A DNA stretch of 64,000 bases from Alkalimonas amylolytica (GTDB lineage Bacteria; Pseudomonadota; Gammaproteobacteria; Enterobacterales; Alteromonadaceae). The DNA is taken from positions 62,001 through 126,000 of the forward strand of contig NZ_FNRM01000005.1 in assembly GCF_900107845.1 (NCBI RefSeq), read 5' to 3'. Under the pieces are notes generated by a model. The model did not search any database and was not told where the DNA came from. It saw nothing but the letters and a program-made list of their open reading frames with translations. The position numbers and the translations under genes were made by a program. Each line of letters starts with the position of its first letter. The stretch's first letter is position 1. Below are positions 55,711 to 64,000 of the stretch, in pieces.

Positions 55711-57297
55711 ATGTCGTATTTTTTTGCCCATCACCTCAGTTATACCCTGCCGGATGGCCGGCTGTTATTGCAGTCGCTCGATATTAGCTTGCAGGCCGGG
55801 CTGCAGGGGCTGACGGGGGCCAATGGCAGTGGCAAGTCGGTGCTGCTGGAGCTGTTGGCCGGGCAGCGTCCGCTGCAACAGGGCAGTATTCAGCGCCAGG
55901 GCAGTCTGGGCTATTTTGCCCAGTTGCAGCAACAGGGCTGGCGTCAAGCTGGTCCTGTGGCCGATCTGCTGCAGCTGCGCGAGCCGCTGGAAGCTTTGCA
56001 ACGGATCATGGCAGGCAGCTGCGCCGAAGCCGATTTTGAACGGCTTGCTGAGCAGTGGACCCTGGCAGAAGAGCTGGCTGCGCAATTGCAAGCCCTTGGT
56101 CTTAGCGGTGATGTCTGGCAGCCCTGTGCTGAGCTCAGTGGCGGCCAGCTCAGCCGTTTGTTGCTGTGGCAGTTGTTTCGCCAGCAACCGGACTGGTTGC
56201 TGCTGGATGAACCAGGCAATCATTTGGATGCCAGTGGCCGCGCCTGGCTTCAGCAACAGTTGCTGGCTTACCCCGGGGCCGTTTTGCTGATCAGCCATGA
56301 TCCCGCTTTGCTGGAGGTGGTGCCGGTGCTGTACCAGTTGCAGCAAGGTAAGCTGCAGCGATACGGCGGCGGTTTTTCTTTGTACCAAAGCCAGCAGCGT
56401 GCGGAGCAGCAAGCGGTGGCGCAGGCGCTGGCGCAGCGTAAAAAAGAGCAGCGTCAGCTGGAGCACAGCATTGCACAGCGCGAGCAAAAAGCGCAGCGGC
56501 GCGCGCGCAGTGGCAAGTTGCAACGTGCCAGTGGTAGTCAGTCTAAGCTGTTGCTGGATGCGCGGCAAAACAGTGCCGAGCAGTCCGGTGCAGCCAGAAA
56601 ACGCCAGGCCGATGCCGAGCGCCGGCGTTTGCAACAGCAGTTGGGCCAGCTGATGGAACGCCAGCACAACGAGCAGGCGTTGAGCTTTCAACTGCCCACG
56701 CAGGCACAGCAGGCGGGTGAGCAGCTAAGGCTGCAGGATCTGGTGTTGTGTTTTGGTCTGGCCGAACCTGTCAGCCTGGTGGTGTCGTTTGGTGATAAGC
56801 TGTGGTTGCAGGGCAATAACGGCACGGGCAAATCGGTGTTGCTGCGCACCATCAGCGGCAGCTTAGCACCAAGGGCCGGCTTGCTGCGTTGCTCGTCACC
56901 CTGTCACTATCTGGATCAATACTTTAGCCTGCTCGATCTTGAGCAAACTGCCCTGGATAACCTGCAGCAACTGGCCCCGTGTTTGGGGGCTACCGAGGCC
57001 AGAACGGCATTGGTGGCGATTGGTTTAGCGGCGCAGCAATGGACGCAACCGGTACGCAGCTTAAGTGGTGGTGAGCGTATGAAGTTGGCGTTACTGGCAC
57101 TAACCCGGCCACAGCCGCAGATGCCTTTGTTGCTACTGGATGAGCCAGACAATCATCTGGATCTGCAGGCCAAGGCGTACCTGGCAAGGCAGCTGGCCAA
57201 CTGGCCCGGTAGCTTTGTGCTGGTATCGCACGATGAGGGCTTTGCCAGAGACTGTGGTTGCAATCAACAACTGGCACTAACACAACAGCCCGGCTAA
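55711..57297 (+). CDS. ABC-F family ATPase
   Basis: A cytoplasmic protein of 528 residues with two ABC domains and no membrane segments. Domain 1 has Walker A GANGSGKS (36-43), signature LSGGQLSRLLL and Walker B LLLDEPGNHLD. Domain 2 has GNNGTGKS (about 372-379), LSGGERMKLALL and LLLLDEPDNHLD. A highly charged linker (about 225-310, rich in Arg, Gln and Lys) joins them, as in ABC-F proteins that act on ribosomes. AAGGAGG precedes the ATG. It does not look like a close relative of Uup, EttA or YheS, so no symbol is given; antibiotic or stress roles are possible. Confidence 0.88.
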   Translation: MSYFFAHHLSYTLPDGRLLLQSLDISLQAGLQGLTGANGSGKSVLLELLAGQRPLQQGSIQRQGSLGYFAQLQQQGWRQAGPVADLLQLREPLEALQRIMAGSCAEADFERLAEQWTLAEELAAQLQALGLSGDVWQPCAELSGGQLSRLLLWQLFRQQPDWLLLDEPGNHLDASGRAWLQQQLLAYPGAVLLISHDPALLEVVPVLYQLQQGKLQRYGGGFSLYQSQQRAEQQAVAQALAQRKKEQRQLEHSIAQREQKAQRRARSGKLQRASGSQSKLLLDARQNSAEQSGAARKRQADAERRRLQQQLGQLMERQHNEQALSFQLPTQAQQAGEQLRLQDLVLCFGLAEPVSLVVSFGDKLWLQGNNGTGKSVLLRTISGSLAPRAGLLRCSSPCHYLDQYFSLLDLEQTALDNLQQLAPCLGATEARTALVAIGLAAQQWTQPVRSLSGGERMKLALLALTRPQPQMPLLLLDEPDNHLDLQAKAYLARQLANWPGSFVLVSHDEGFARDCGCNQQLALTQQPG

Positions 57298-57308
57298 ACC
57301 GGGCTGTT
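57284..57308 (+). terminator. terminator hairpin spanning the ABC-F stop codon
   Basis: A 10-bp stem AACAGCCCGG/CCGGGCTGTT has a five-base loop that contains the TAA stop (57295-57297). The T run is short (TTTC). It lies between convergent genes and may serve both. Confidence 0.7.
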
Positions 57309-57324
57309 TCAGACTAAGTGCTGG

Positions 57325-59034
57325 TTAGTCTGCTTTGGCATCCATATGCATCCGGCTTTCAATCGCAATGCCTTGTGCTTCGATGTCCAAACTCAGATCC
57401 AGTTGAAAGGGGGTGTCTTTCATGGCTTCAAACTCGGGCGGTAATTCAGCACCTGTGGCGGCCATACTGTCAGCCATGGCGGTAAAGAAACGGGCGTAGT
57501 TCATGCCAAAGTGCAGCAAGCCATTTTGACTAAGCGCGGTGCCTGCCAGAGCTTTGGCCTGGCGGCTGGCTTGCTCTCCCTGATAAATCAGCGCGTGATC
57601 CTGGGTCAGCATCAACTTCGGTGCCATGCCAAAGGCCGCCGCCATTGGGAAGAGTTCATTCAGCTCTAACTCTTCGCCCTGAGCAGGGAAAGGCATATCG
57701 GCCAGCGGTGGATAAAACATCAGCAGACTTTGCAGCAGGCTGTGGGCATTGTCAGCCGACAGGCTGAACAGCCCATCAACAACAGCTGGCATGCCTGTGG
57801 CCGGGTCCATCTGGATATCATTCAGGGTGAAAGAGGCACCTTTGACCGAGCCGGCCATACCGGCCATCGCCAACGCTGCCATTGGATTGCTGGCTTTCAT
57901 GGCGGTTTGCAGTTCAACCAACGGAGCACACTGCAGGCTGGCATTGCTGGTGGCAGCCCATAGCTCTCCAACGGCGGGTAGCAATTGGCTAATATTCAGG
58001 CCCAGAGCAAGCTGTAGCAGGCTGGTGTCATTGGATTGCTGGACGTGCGGTGCAATAAAACCACGCAATTTGCTTAAGGAGGCGATGGCCGATTTGTCGC
58101 TGCTGGCAATCAGCATCCGGCTGCTCATGGGTTGCTTATTCAGCTGGTTGTCAAAATAAATGCCAGGCCAGTTGGCGGCAATGGCGGCGGTATCAGCCTG
58201 ACAGGCGGTTGTCTGCCAGTCGGCCATGATGACTGTAAGATCATCATCGAACAGGGCATGCAGATCGCGGGCCAGACGATTCTGGTTGTTGCTGGTGATG
58301 GCTTTAAGCAGTTCGGCGCTGCGGATCATGCCAAAGCTGGCTTCTTGCAACTGGTAGCGCTTGGCCAATGGTGCGACTGTACTTTGCCAGTTCAATGCAT
58401 CGGCTGGCTTGCGAATCGCCAGAGCTTCAGCGTGATGCGCCGGGTCAAAGCCAGATGAGGTCAATACCAGCGTGCCCCAGCCATGTTGCGCTGTAACCAG
58501 CAAGTCCAGACTGTGGCCATTGAAAGGAAACAGGGGGTAACGGCGATAGGCTACGCCATCCAGCTCTTCGGCTTGATGCCAAAGCTGACTTTGTTGTTCT
58601 ACCCGGTCGAAAAAGCGCCAGAACGCCTGTTCATCAGCTAACTGAACCCGGCTGACCGGGGATAAACCAACCAGATAAAACAAGCTACGAAAGTCATGGC
58701 CGATGCCGGTGAGCTCAGTCAGTTGCTCTGGCTGATTCATGATTTGCAGATAATTTTCCAGCAAAGCGCCAAGGAAATGGCCGCTGTTATTATCCGTTGC
58801 GCTAAGCAGGCCAGTTAACATATCCAAGGTTTGTTGCGTATCCTGTGGATACAACTGCACCTGCTTCAGGTAGCGCACCAGATCGAAGGGTTCCTGCTGA
58901 ACGGTTAACAGGGCGGTGTCTGCCGGAATGTAGCTCAGTTGCTCTGACGAGCGCTCAACGCCATTGGCAGTAAGCTTCATGTAAGCAAAAAGTGCTGCTG
59001 CCAGTAAAGCCGCCGCGATAATAAGGGTACGCAT
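57325..59034 (-). CDS. uncharacterised membrane-anchored periplasmic protein
   Basis: A 569-residue protein with one N-terminal membrane helix (about 3-22) and a long soluble domain likely in the periplasm. Segments such as LSYIPADTALLTVQQEPFDLVRYLKQ and FSLSADNAHSLLQSLLMFYPPLADMPFPAQGEE suggest an all-alpha/beta duplicated fold, but no family is recognised. ATG 59034 with AGGAGAT upstream is preferred to a start ten codons earlier. A good promoter and a LacI-type operator lie just upstream, so it may belong to a sugar regulon rather than to the ABC-F gene. Confidence 0.75.
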   Translation of the reverse strand: MRTLIIAAALLAAALFAYMKLTANGVERSSEQLSYIPADTALLTVQQEPFDLVRYLKQVQLYPQDTQQTLDMLTGLLSATDNNSGHFLGALLENYLQIMNQPEQLTELTGIGHDFRSLFYLVGLSPVSRVQLADEQAFWRFFDRVEQQSQLWHQAEELDGVAYRRYPLFPFNGHSLDLLVTAQHGWGTLVLTSSGFDPAHHAEALAIRKPADALNWQSTVAPLAKRYQLQEASFGMIRSAELLKAITSNNQNRLARDLHALFDDDLTVIMADWQTTACQADTAAIAANWPGIYFDNQLNKQPMSSRMLIASSDKSAIASLSKLRGFIAPHVQQSNDTSLLQLALGLNISQLLPAVGELWAATSNASLQCAPLVELQTAMKASNPMAALAMAGMAGSVKGASFTLNDIQMDPATGMPAVVDGLFSLSADNAHSLLQSLLMFYPPLADMPFPAQGEELELNELFPMAAAFGMAPKLMLTQDHALIYQGEQASRQAKALAGTALSQNGLLHFGMNYARFFTAMADSMAATGAELPPEFEAMKDTPFQLDLSLDIEAQGIAIESRMHMDAKAD

Positions 59035-59118
59035 GGTATCTCCTGAACTATGCCATGGCACCACCTCGTCCTTGGGGTGTGAAGCAGTACCGATTAATGT
59101 TAAATTTGTAAGTGGTGT

Positions 59119-59147
59119 ATCATAACTTTAGTTTTGCTTTGGTGCAA
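59119..59147 (-). promoter_or_regulatory. predicted promoter of the 569-residue protein gene
   Basis: On the minus strand TTGCAC (59142-59147) and TATGAT (59119-59124) are 17 bases apart, about 85 bases before the ATG. Confidence 0.45.
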
Positions 59148-59158
59148 TTGGTTGTGCG

Positions 59159-59175
59159 TGTGAAACGGTTTCACA
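59159..59175. promoter_or_regulatory. LacI-family operator candidate
   Basis: TGTGAAACGGTTTCACA is a perfect inverted repeat with 8-bp arms around one central base and matches the LacI-family pattern TGNAANCGNTTNCA. A degenerate second copy (GTGAAACCGCTTGG) begins at 59181. It lies 12 bases upstream of the predicted -35 of the 569-residue protein gene. Confidence 0.65.
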
Positions 59176-59203
59176 ACAGCGTGAAACCGCTTGGCCTGAA
59201 CCG

Positions 59204-60700
59204 TTAACGGCTGATGGATTGCAAAAATGCATCATGCGATCCCAGCTTATCGCTGGTCATGGTGAGGATGGCTTTTAGTTGCTCCATCAGCTCTTGCAGT
59301 TGTTGTTCCGTTAAAGCATTAACCAGCGGGTGGTAGTCTTTGGGTACCAGCCCCTGGCCTATCATCACTTGCTGCCAGGCTACCTCGGTAAAAAGCTCGT
59401 CTTGCTCGCGGCAGACTTTACCGGATTGGGCAAACAGCTCCATTTTGCGTTGTAAGGACGCAGGAATATCCATCCGCTGGCAATCTTTCCAGTACTGGCT
59501 GTCGCCGCGTTGGTTTAGCTTGTAGTGCAGGATGATAAAGTCGCGGATCTGCTCGAACTCCACTTTGGACTGACGATTGTACTCATCCCTATCGGCCTGA
59601 CTGATGCCATGGTTGGGGAAGAACTTTAACAGCCGCAGCACGCCGGATTGGATCAAATGGATGCTGGTGGACTCAAGCGGCTCCAAAAAACCGCTGGCTA
59701 AGCCAATACTGACCACATTTCGGTTCCATTGTTTTAAGCGGCGGCCGGTTTTAAAGCGGATAATGCGAGGCTCTGCCAGTGGCTCCCCGTCCAGATTGCC
59801 CATCAGGGTAGTGCGAGCTTCCTCGTCACTGCAATACTTACTGGAATAAACAAAGCCGTTGCCAATCCGGTGCTGCAGTGGAATGCGCCATTGCCAGCCC
59901 TTGGCATGGGCGATGGAGCGGGTGTAGGGGGTGATTGGCTCTACTGACTCACAGGGCACAGCCATGGCGCTGTCGGCGGGAAGCCAGTGCGACCAGTCCT
60001 CAAAGCCGGTATTCAGCGTTTTTTCAATCAGCAGGCTGTGCAGGCCGGTGCAATCGAGAAACAAATCTCCTGCCACTTGCTGGCCATTCTCCAGCAACAG
60101 GCGTTCGACATCGCCGCTGTCCGGGTTCAGCACCACCTCACTCACCTTGCCTTCGATGCGATTTACCCCTAGCTGCTCACTGAAGCGGCGTAGGTACTGA
60201 GCATAGAGGCCGGCATCAAAATGATAGGCATACGACAAGCCCGGCAGATTCACCCCTTCAATGCGGTTCAGCTTGCTGAACTTGTTTTTATGGGCTGCCT
60301 GATAGGCGAGCGAAAAGTCCCAGAAGTCAAAGCCCATACCAGCTTGCTGGCTGCGCAGCCAGAAGTGATGAAAGCTGCAGGACGGGAACTCTTTGCCGAT
60401 GCCGCCAAAGGCATGCATGTACGAATCGCCCAGTTGGCCCCAGTTCTCGAACTGAATGCCGAGCTTGATGCTGCCCTTGGTTTCGCGTAAAAACTCGGCC
60501 TCATCAATGCCGAGCGCGGCATTGAACGTCATAATCGGCGGTATGGTGGCTTCCCCTACGCCAACAATGCCAATTTGCTCGGACTCCACCAGGGTGATCT
60601 GAATGGCTTTGCCCAGCATTTTCATTAGCAACGAGGCGCTGATCCAGCCAGCGGTCCCACCGCCAACGATGACCAGCTGTTGAATACGTTGTGATGTCAT
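59204..60700 (-). CDS. flavin-dependent tryptophan halogenase-family protein
   Basis: The 498 residues contain the FAD motif GGGTAGW (13-19), the halogenase signature WQWRIP (269-274), the catalytic lysine Lys79 (SIKLGIQFENW) and the key glutamate Glu340 (GFLEPLES), matching PrnA Lys79 and Glu346. All residues needed for halogenation are therefore present. Family members next to TonB receptors, such as Brevundimonas BrvH, have been shown to halogenate indoles in vitro, but their natural substrates are unknown. The receptor gene lies just upstream on the same strand, with a terminator between them. Confidence 0.93.
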   Translation of the reverse strand: MTSQRIQQLVIVGGGTAGWISASLLMKMLGKAIQITLVESEQIGIVGVGEATIPPIMTFNAALGIDEAEFLRETKGSIKLGIQFENWGQLGDSYMHAFGGIGKEFPSCSFHHFWLRSQQAGMGFDFWDFSLAYQAAHKNKFSKLNRIEGVNLPGLSYAYHFDAGLYAQYLRRFSEQLGVNRIEGKVSEVVLNPDSGDVERLLLENGQQVAGDLFLDCTGLHSLLIEKTLNTGFEDWSHWLPADSAMAVPCESVEPITPYTRSIAHAKGWQWRIPLQHRIGNGFVYSSKYCSDEEARTTLMGNLDGEPLAEPRIIRFKTGRRLKQWNRNVVSIGLASGFLEPLESTSIHLIQSGVLRLLKFFPNHGISQADRDEYNRQSKVEFEQIRDFIILHYKLNQRGDSQYWKDCQRMDIPASLQRKMELFAQSGKVCREQDELFTEVAWQQVMIGQGLVPKDYHPLVNALTEQQLQELMEQLKAILTMTSDKLGSHDAFLQSISR

Positions 60701-60713
60701 GGTGTTTACCCAA

Positions 60714-60749
60714 TAAAAAGCCCCTGACTACTAAGGTAGCTCAGGGGCT
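60714..60749 (-). terminator. terminator between the TonB receptor and halogenase genes
   Basis: On the minus strand the stem AGCCCCTGA/TCAGGGGCT (60741-60749 with 60719-60727), with a short inner helix, is followed by TTTTTATT. It should stop most transcripts after the receptor gene and lower halogenase expression. Confidence 0.85.
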
Positions 60750-60769
60750 GGATTCCTACTAGCTCGTCA

Positions 60770-63580
60770 TCAGAACTTGTAACTGAAACCCAACAGGAAG
60801 TTGCGGCCGTAATCCTGATAATCGCGGATCCGCAGTGCATTGCCTTCGGTGGTGACGAAAGCTTCGTTGGTCAGGTTTTGCCCTTGCAGGAAGATAGACA
60901 GACCATCCAGTTTGTCAAAGCCCGCTTCCCCGAAGTCAAAGCCGATTTGGGCATCAACAATGGTTTCACCGTTGATATCGACTTGTTGGGTATCAAAGCC
61001 TAAACCATACACATCCCCTTTGAAAGAGCTACGTATACGGGCACTTACCCGCGCCTGGAAGCCATTCTTCTCATAGAATACGGTGTACGACTGGATATTC
61101 TTCGACAAACCAGGTAGCTCATAGGCGTTGCCATTTGGCATTTTGACATTCTGATCAATCACGGTGTAGCTGGCCAGTAAACCAAAGCCATCCAACGCAT
61201 CACTCAGCTCACCCAGTGGTAAAGATACTGAGAATTCCAAACCTTGCAGAGTGCCGCCGCCGCCATTCACTTTACCAAAGCCAGTGGCGGTAGAGGTTGG
61301 TGGGATCTGGCCCGTGCTTGGGTCGGCAACGCCGTCCAGCTCGACCTGATAGGTACCATCAAAGATCCAGTTTTTCAGATCTTTCCAGAAGTAGGCAATG
61401 GCGAAGTAACCGGCATCACTGAAGTAATTTTCGTACGACAAATCCAGGCCAATGGCTTCTTTGGGTTCCAGCAATGGGTTACCACCGCCAATGCTCCAGA
61501 AGTTACCGTTGTCGTCTGGTTGCTGGTTGTAGGTTGCGCCGACCGAGGCATTCATTTCATCCAGGCGGGCCCGAGACATGGTTTTTGCAGCACCAAAGCG
61601 CACCGATTGATTTTCGGCCACATCAAAGATCAGGTTCAGGCTTGGCAACAAGTGCGAGTAGCTGTGTTTGACATCGGTCGGCGATGAGACAATCAGGCCA
61701 CCTTCATTGCCAAAAGCGGTACCCTGTGAGCTTTGTTCGGTACGGATGTAACGCAAGCCGATATTACCGGTGACTGGAATAGTCCCCAGTTCCATTTCCA
61801 AATCAGCCTGGGTAAAGAACGACAATACGTCTTCCGATACTTTCCAGGTTTTAAAAGAGTGGCTGTCGTTGGTCAGGCGCTCAGACAATAAGTCGTAATA
61901 ACCATCGCGCAGCATACGGCCAGAATCATAAGCAATCATATTGCCCATGCCGATAAAGTCCAGATTGACTGAACCCAGCCGGTATTCTTGCGGTACCACC
62001 AGTGTATCCGGGAAGTTGCGAAGCGTCATGTAGAAGCCATCGGAGAACTTCTCTTTGGTGCGCTCGCGGTAGGAAACACCGTAATGCATTTGGGTGATGA
62101 TGCCACCGTTATCCAGCATCTGGCTGGCAGCCAGGCGGAAGGCATTCAGCTCATCATCCACGGTTGGTGTGTTCAGGAAGCCATCCTGCGCTGTATTTTG
62201 CAGTGGGTTACCGTCTTCCAGGCCATACTTGTCGTTTAGCGCGGAGCTCCAGCCCCAACTACGAGGGCCGCCCAGCTGGATCAGGTTGAAGTCGCTGTAA
62301 TCCAGGGTTGGTGTGAAGACTGCACCGGAGTTACCCTGGCGCAGCTCGTAGCTTAAGTTATCGCCCACACCGAAGTTATCGCCACGGCCAGTACCAGCGT
62401 AGCTTTCAAAACTCCAAATCGTACGATCAACCGAGGAGTGGCTGACATCAAAGTTTAATGTCCAGTTGTCATTCAGGGTGTAATCCAGGTTCAGACCAAA
62501 CGATTTCAACTTGGCATCACGGGTTTCCAGATCGTTCCGTACCACCAGGTACTCATCGCTGACTGAGCCTCGGGTGACAAAGCCAGTGGCTGGGTCAATT
62601 TCCTGAGCCGAGGTGCCGCGGCCATAACCCCAGGCAAAGGGGATCTCAATACCACGCAGGATTTTTTCATCACTGAAATCAACATAGAGCGCATCGAACA
62701 CCAGCTTCAGGTTATCGGTTGGCAGGGCTTCTACCACCAGCATGGCTGAGTCACGCTTCAAAGTCGAAGAGCGGACAAAAGGCTTGGCGCCACCTAAAAT
62801 GGCGTATTGCTGACCATCCACTTCAAAATCCGGATAGCCCCAGGCGTTCCAGCGTTTTTCCTGGTTTGGCGAGTTCATTTTGGTGTAAGCAAAGGCAATC
62901 CCAACCCGATCATCGGCGAACTGATCGATGTAGGAGAAGGTGCCACGGAAGCCAGTATCATTGCCATCCGGGTTCAGTTTGCTGTGGCCGCTTTTTTCCA
63001 TCTGGCCGTTCACCTGCACGGTACGCTCACGATTTAAAGGACGCACGGTTTGCAGATCAATCACGCCGGCGATGCCTTCTGCTTCCAGCATAGCTCCAGG
63101 GGTTTTATAAACGGTGACGCCGCTCATAATTTCAGAAGGATAAAGGTCGAACTCAACGCCACGGTTGTCACCAATCGACACCTGCTCACGGCCATTGAAA
63201 GTAGTGGCACTCTCGTTCTCACCAAAGCCACGAATGCTGACCCGGCTGGCTCGTCCATCCAGTCGTTGGGCGGTCAGACCTGGCAGACGGGCAATAGACT
63301 CGGCGATGCTGGAATCCGGTAATTTGCCGATGTCTTCGGCTGAAATCGCCTCTACGACATTGGTTGAAAAGCGCTTGGTATTAATGGATTCGACCACTGA
63401 ACGGCGGAAACCTCTAATTTCAATCACTTCCAGTTCGGCTTTTTCTCTGGCGCGCTCGCGTGCTTCGGTGGGTGACAGCCGTTCGGCTTCGGTATCGCTT
63501 TCCAGCGCGTACGCGCCAAAATGGCTGATGCCGACGGTGGCCATCGCCATGGTCAGCAAACTGAGTTTAAACTTGTTCAT
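60770..63580 (-). CDS. TonB-dependent receptor (Caulobacter/Xanthomonas type)
   Basis: A 936-residue outer-membrane transporter. The signal peptide ends near FGAYALE, and the plug domain starts at about residue 50 (IEIRGFRRSVVESINTKRFSTNVVEAISAEDIGKLPD; RVSIRGFGENESATTFNGREQ). A 22-strand barrel fills the rest and ends in the terminal aromatic SYKF. The start of the plug is characteristic of the carbohydrate-associated TIGR01782-type receptors, so uptake of an oligosaccharide or glycoside is likely. AAAGGG precedes the ATG. Two palindromic operator candidates lie upstream. The partner halogenase follows. Confidence 0.95.
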   Translation of the reverse strand: MNKFKLSLLTMAMATVGISHFGAYALESDTEAERLSPTEARERAREKAELEVIEIRGFRRSVVESINTKRFSTNVVEAISAEDIGKLPDSSIAESIARLPGLTAQRLDGRASRVSIRGFGENESATTFNGREQVSIGDNRGVEFDLYPSEIMSGVTVYKTPGAMLEAEGIAGVIDLQTVRPLNRERTVQVNGQMEKSGHSKLNPDGNDTGFRGTFSYIDQFADDRVGIAFAYTKMNSPNQEKRWNAWGYPDFEVDGQQYAILGGAKPFVRSSTLKRDSAMLVVEALPTDNLKLVFDALYVDFSDEKILRGIEIPFAWGYGRGTSAQEIDPATGFVTRGSVSDEYLVVRNDLETRDAKLKSFGLNLDYTLNDNWTLNFDVSHSSVDRTIWSFESYAGTGRGDNFGVGDNLSYELRQGNSGAVFTPTLDYSDFNLIQLGGPRSWGWSSALNDKYGLEDGNPLQNTAQDGFLNTPTVDDELNAFRLAASQMLDNGGIITQMHYGVSYRERTKEKFSDGFYMTLRNFPDTLVVPQEYRLGSVNLDFIGMGNMIAYDSGRMLRDGYYDLLSERLTNDSHSFKTWKVSEDVLSFFTQADLEMELGTIPVTGNIGLRYIRTEQSSQGTAFGNEGGLIVSSPTDVKHSYSHLLPSLNLIFDVAENQSVRFGAAKTMSRARLDEMNASVGATYNQQPDDNGNFWSIGGGNPLLEPKEAIGLDLSYENYFSDAGYFAIAYFWKDLKNWIFDGTYQVELDGVADPSTGQIPPTSTATGFGKVNGGGGTLQGLEFSVSLPLGELSDALDGFGLLASYTVIDQNVKMPNGNAYELPGLSKNIQSYTVFYEKNGFQARVSARIRSSFKGDVYGLGFDTQQVDINGETIVDAQIGFDFGEAGFDKLDGLSIFLQGQNLTNEAFVTTEGNALRIRDYQDYGRNFLLGFSYKF

Positions 63581-63681
63581 GCCCTTTATCCCCGTGTTGG
63601 TTTTTATATGCTTCTGCTTTTTCAGCAGCAGCTAATCCTGTCGTCCTGTTATTTATTAAACTTATTCGGGTGCAACAACAA

Positions 63682-63699
63682 TATGAATACGTATTCATA
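63682..63699. promoter_or_regulatory. palindromic operator candidate, proximal
   Basis: The 18-bp palindrome TATGAATACGTATTCATA is perfect. Its core TGAATACGTATTCA fits the symmetric, CG-centred form of LacI-family operators. It lies about 100 bases before the receptor start codon. Confidence 0.65.
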
Positions 63700-63860
63700 G
63701 CGCCACTTCTGCACAAAAGTGGGGCTGATTTTTGTGCGATTGACCCCATATGGTGCACTTGTTGAATTTTTAGCCGTTGATTTGGTTGGTTTTTTGCCTG
63801 TTTAGTCATGAAGCATAGCTGGAAGTTGGTGTTTTAGCTGGTTTTTTGCCTACTCAGCAC

Positions 63861-63874
63861 TGCATACGTATGCA
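63861..63874. promoter_or_regulatory. palindromic operator candidate, distal
   Basis: TGCATACGTATGCA is a perfect 14-bp palindrome that shares the ATACGTAT core with the proximal site 170 bp away. Paired sites could allow DNA looping or serve the divergent gene that begins near the right edge. Confidence 0.5.
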
Positions 63875-63986
63875 ATGCATTCCTTTCCGCAGCAGCCCTG
63901 TTTATGCTTGGCTCAGTAATTTTTTTTGATAAAGCCAGCCATGCGTGTTGGCTGCCAGCAAGCTGCTTTCCGGCAACAGGTGCACT

Positions 63987-64000
63987 ATGGAATTACAACA
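63987..64000 (+). CDS. possible start of a divergent gene, cut by the window edge
   Basis: ATG 63987 follows CAGG at a suitable distance and opens MELQ before the window ends. Only four codons are visible, so nothing can be said about the product; a regulator of the TonB locus would be a common neighbour. Confidence 0.2.

Larger units (their letters stand above)
63581..63986. other. control region upstream of the TonB receptor
   Basis: This 406-base gap holds two palindromes centred on TACGTA (63682-63699 and 63861-63874), the receptor's leader with a possible GCTGCTG...CAGAAGC hairpin, and no convincing gene. Confidence 0.6.

Noticed and set aside
55765-56691. 308-codon antisense frame in the ABC-F gene
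   Set aside because: It is a shadow of a GC- and Gln/Leu-rich gene; the sense frame carries all ABC motifs.

Overview
The window is a chromosomal segment from a gammaproteobacterium. It opens in the replication origin and continues through mnmG-rsmG-parA-parB-atpIBEFHAGDC, the gene order expected beside oriC in this class. Many CadC/ToxR-like membrane regulators with beta-propeller tails, a Caulobacter/Xanthomonas-type TonB receptor paired with a flavin-dependent halogenase, and a DeoR regulator in front of glmS fit an aquatic Alteromonadales/Chromatiales-type bacterium such as Rheinheimera, Alishewanella or Arsukibacterium. This placement is inferred from gene content only.

Region 1 (1-11.7 kb) is housekeeping: part of oriC with DnaA boxes, clustered GATC sites and 13-mer-like repeats, then mnmG, rsmG, the ParAB segregation pair and the complete F1Fo ATP synthase operon, closed by a clear intrinsic terminator.

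Region 2 (11.7-53.1 kb) is unusual. In many gammaproteobacteria atpC, glmU and glmS are neighbours. Here about 16.8 kb separates atpC from glmU and about 21.4 kb separates glmU from glmS. The inserted genes are rich in peptide-related functions: a secreted S33-type peptidase, an M16 lipoprotein peptidase, an S9 peptidase, a CPBP membrane protease, a TraB/GumN-fold protein lacking its usual active-site residues, a MacAB-like ABC exporter and a second GntR-linked ABC transporter. They are interleaved with four winged-helix membrane regulators and several very small membrane or secreted proteins, including 33- and 44-codon genes. Two stretches (about 17.5-19.2 kb and 24.5-28.4 kb) repeat the same plan: a CadC-like regulator, a tiny transmembrane peptide, a small secreted protein with a C-terminal amphipathic helix, and a membrane-protease-type protein. 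This is the best candidate here for an undescribed system. A DUF2975/XRE membrane operon, a YceB-like lipoprotein, a membrane flavoreductase behind a Fur-box-like site, and a very large orphan hybrid-sensor histidine kinase follow before the DeoR regulator and glmS.

Region 3 (53.1-64 kb) is accessory. It has a Fic protein with an AbiEi-like N-terminus, preceded by four exactly 24-bp-phased repeats and followed by an Imm11-like gene; an ABC-F ATPase; an unrecognised 569-residue anchored protein with a LacI-type operator upstream; and a halogenase/TonB-receptor pair whose upstream region carries two TACGTA-centred palindromes. No tRNA, rRNA, transposase or CRISPR array was seen.
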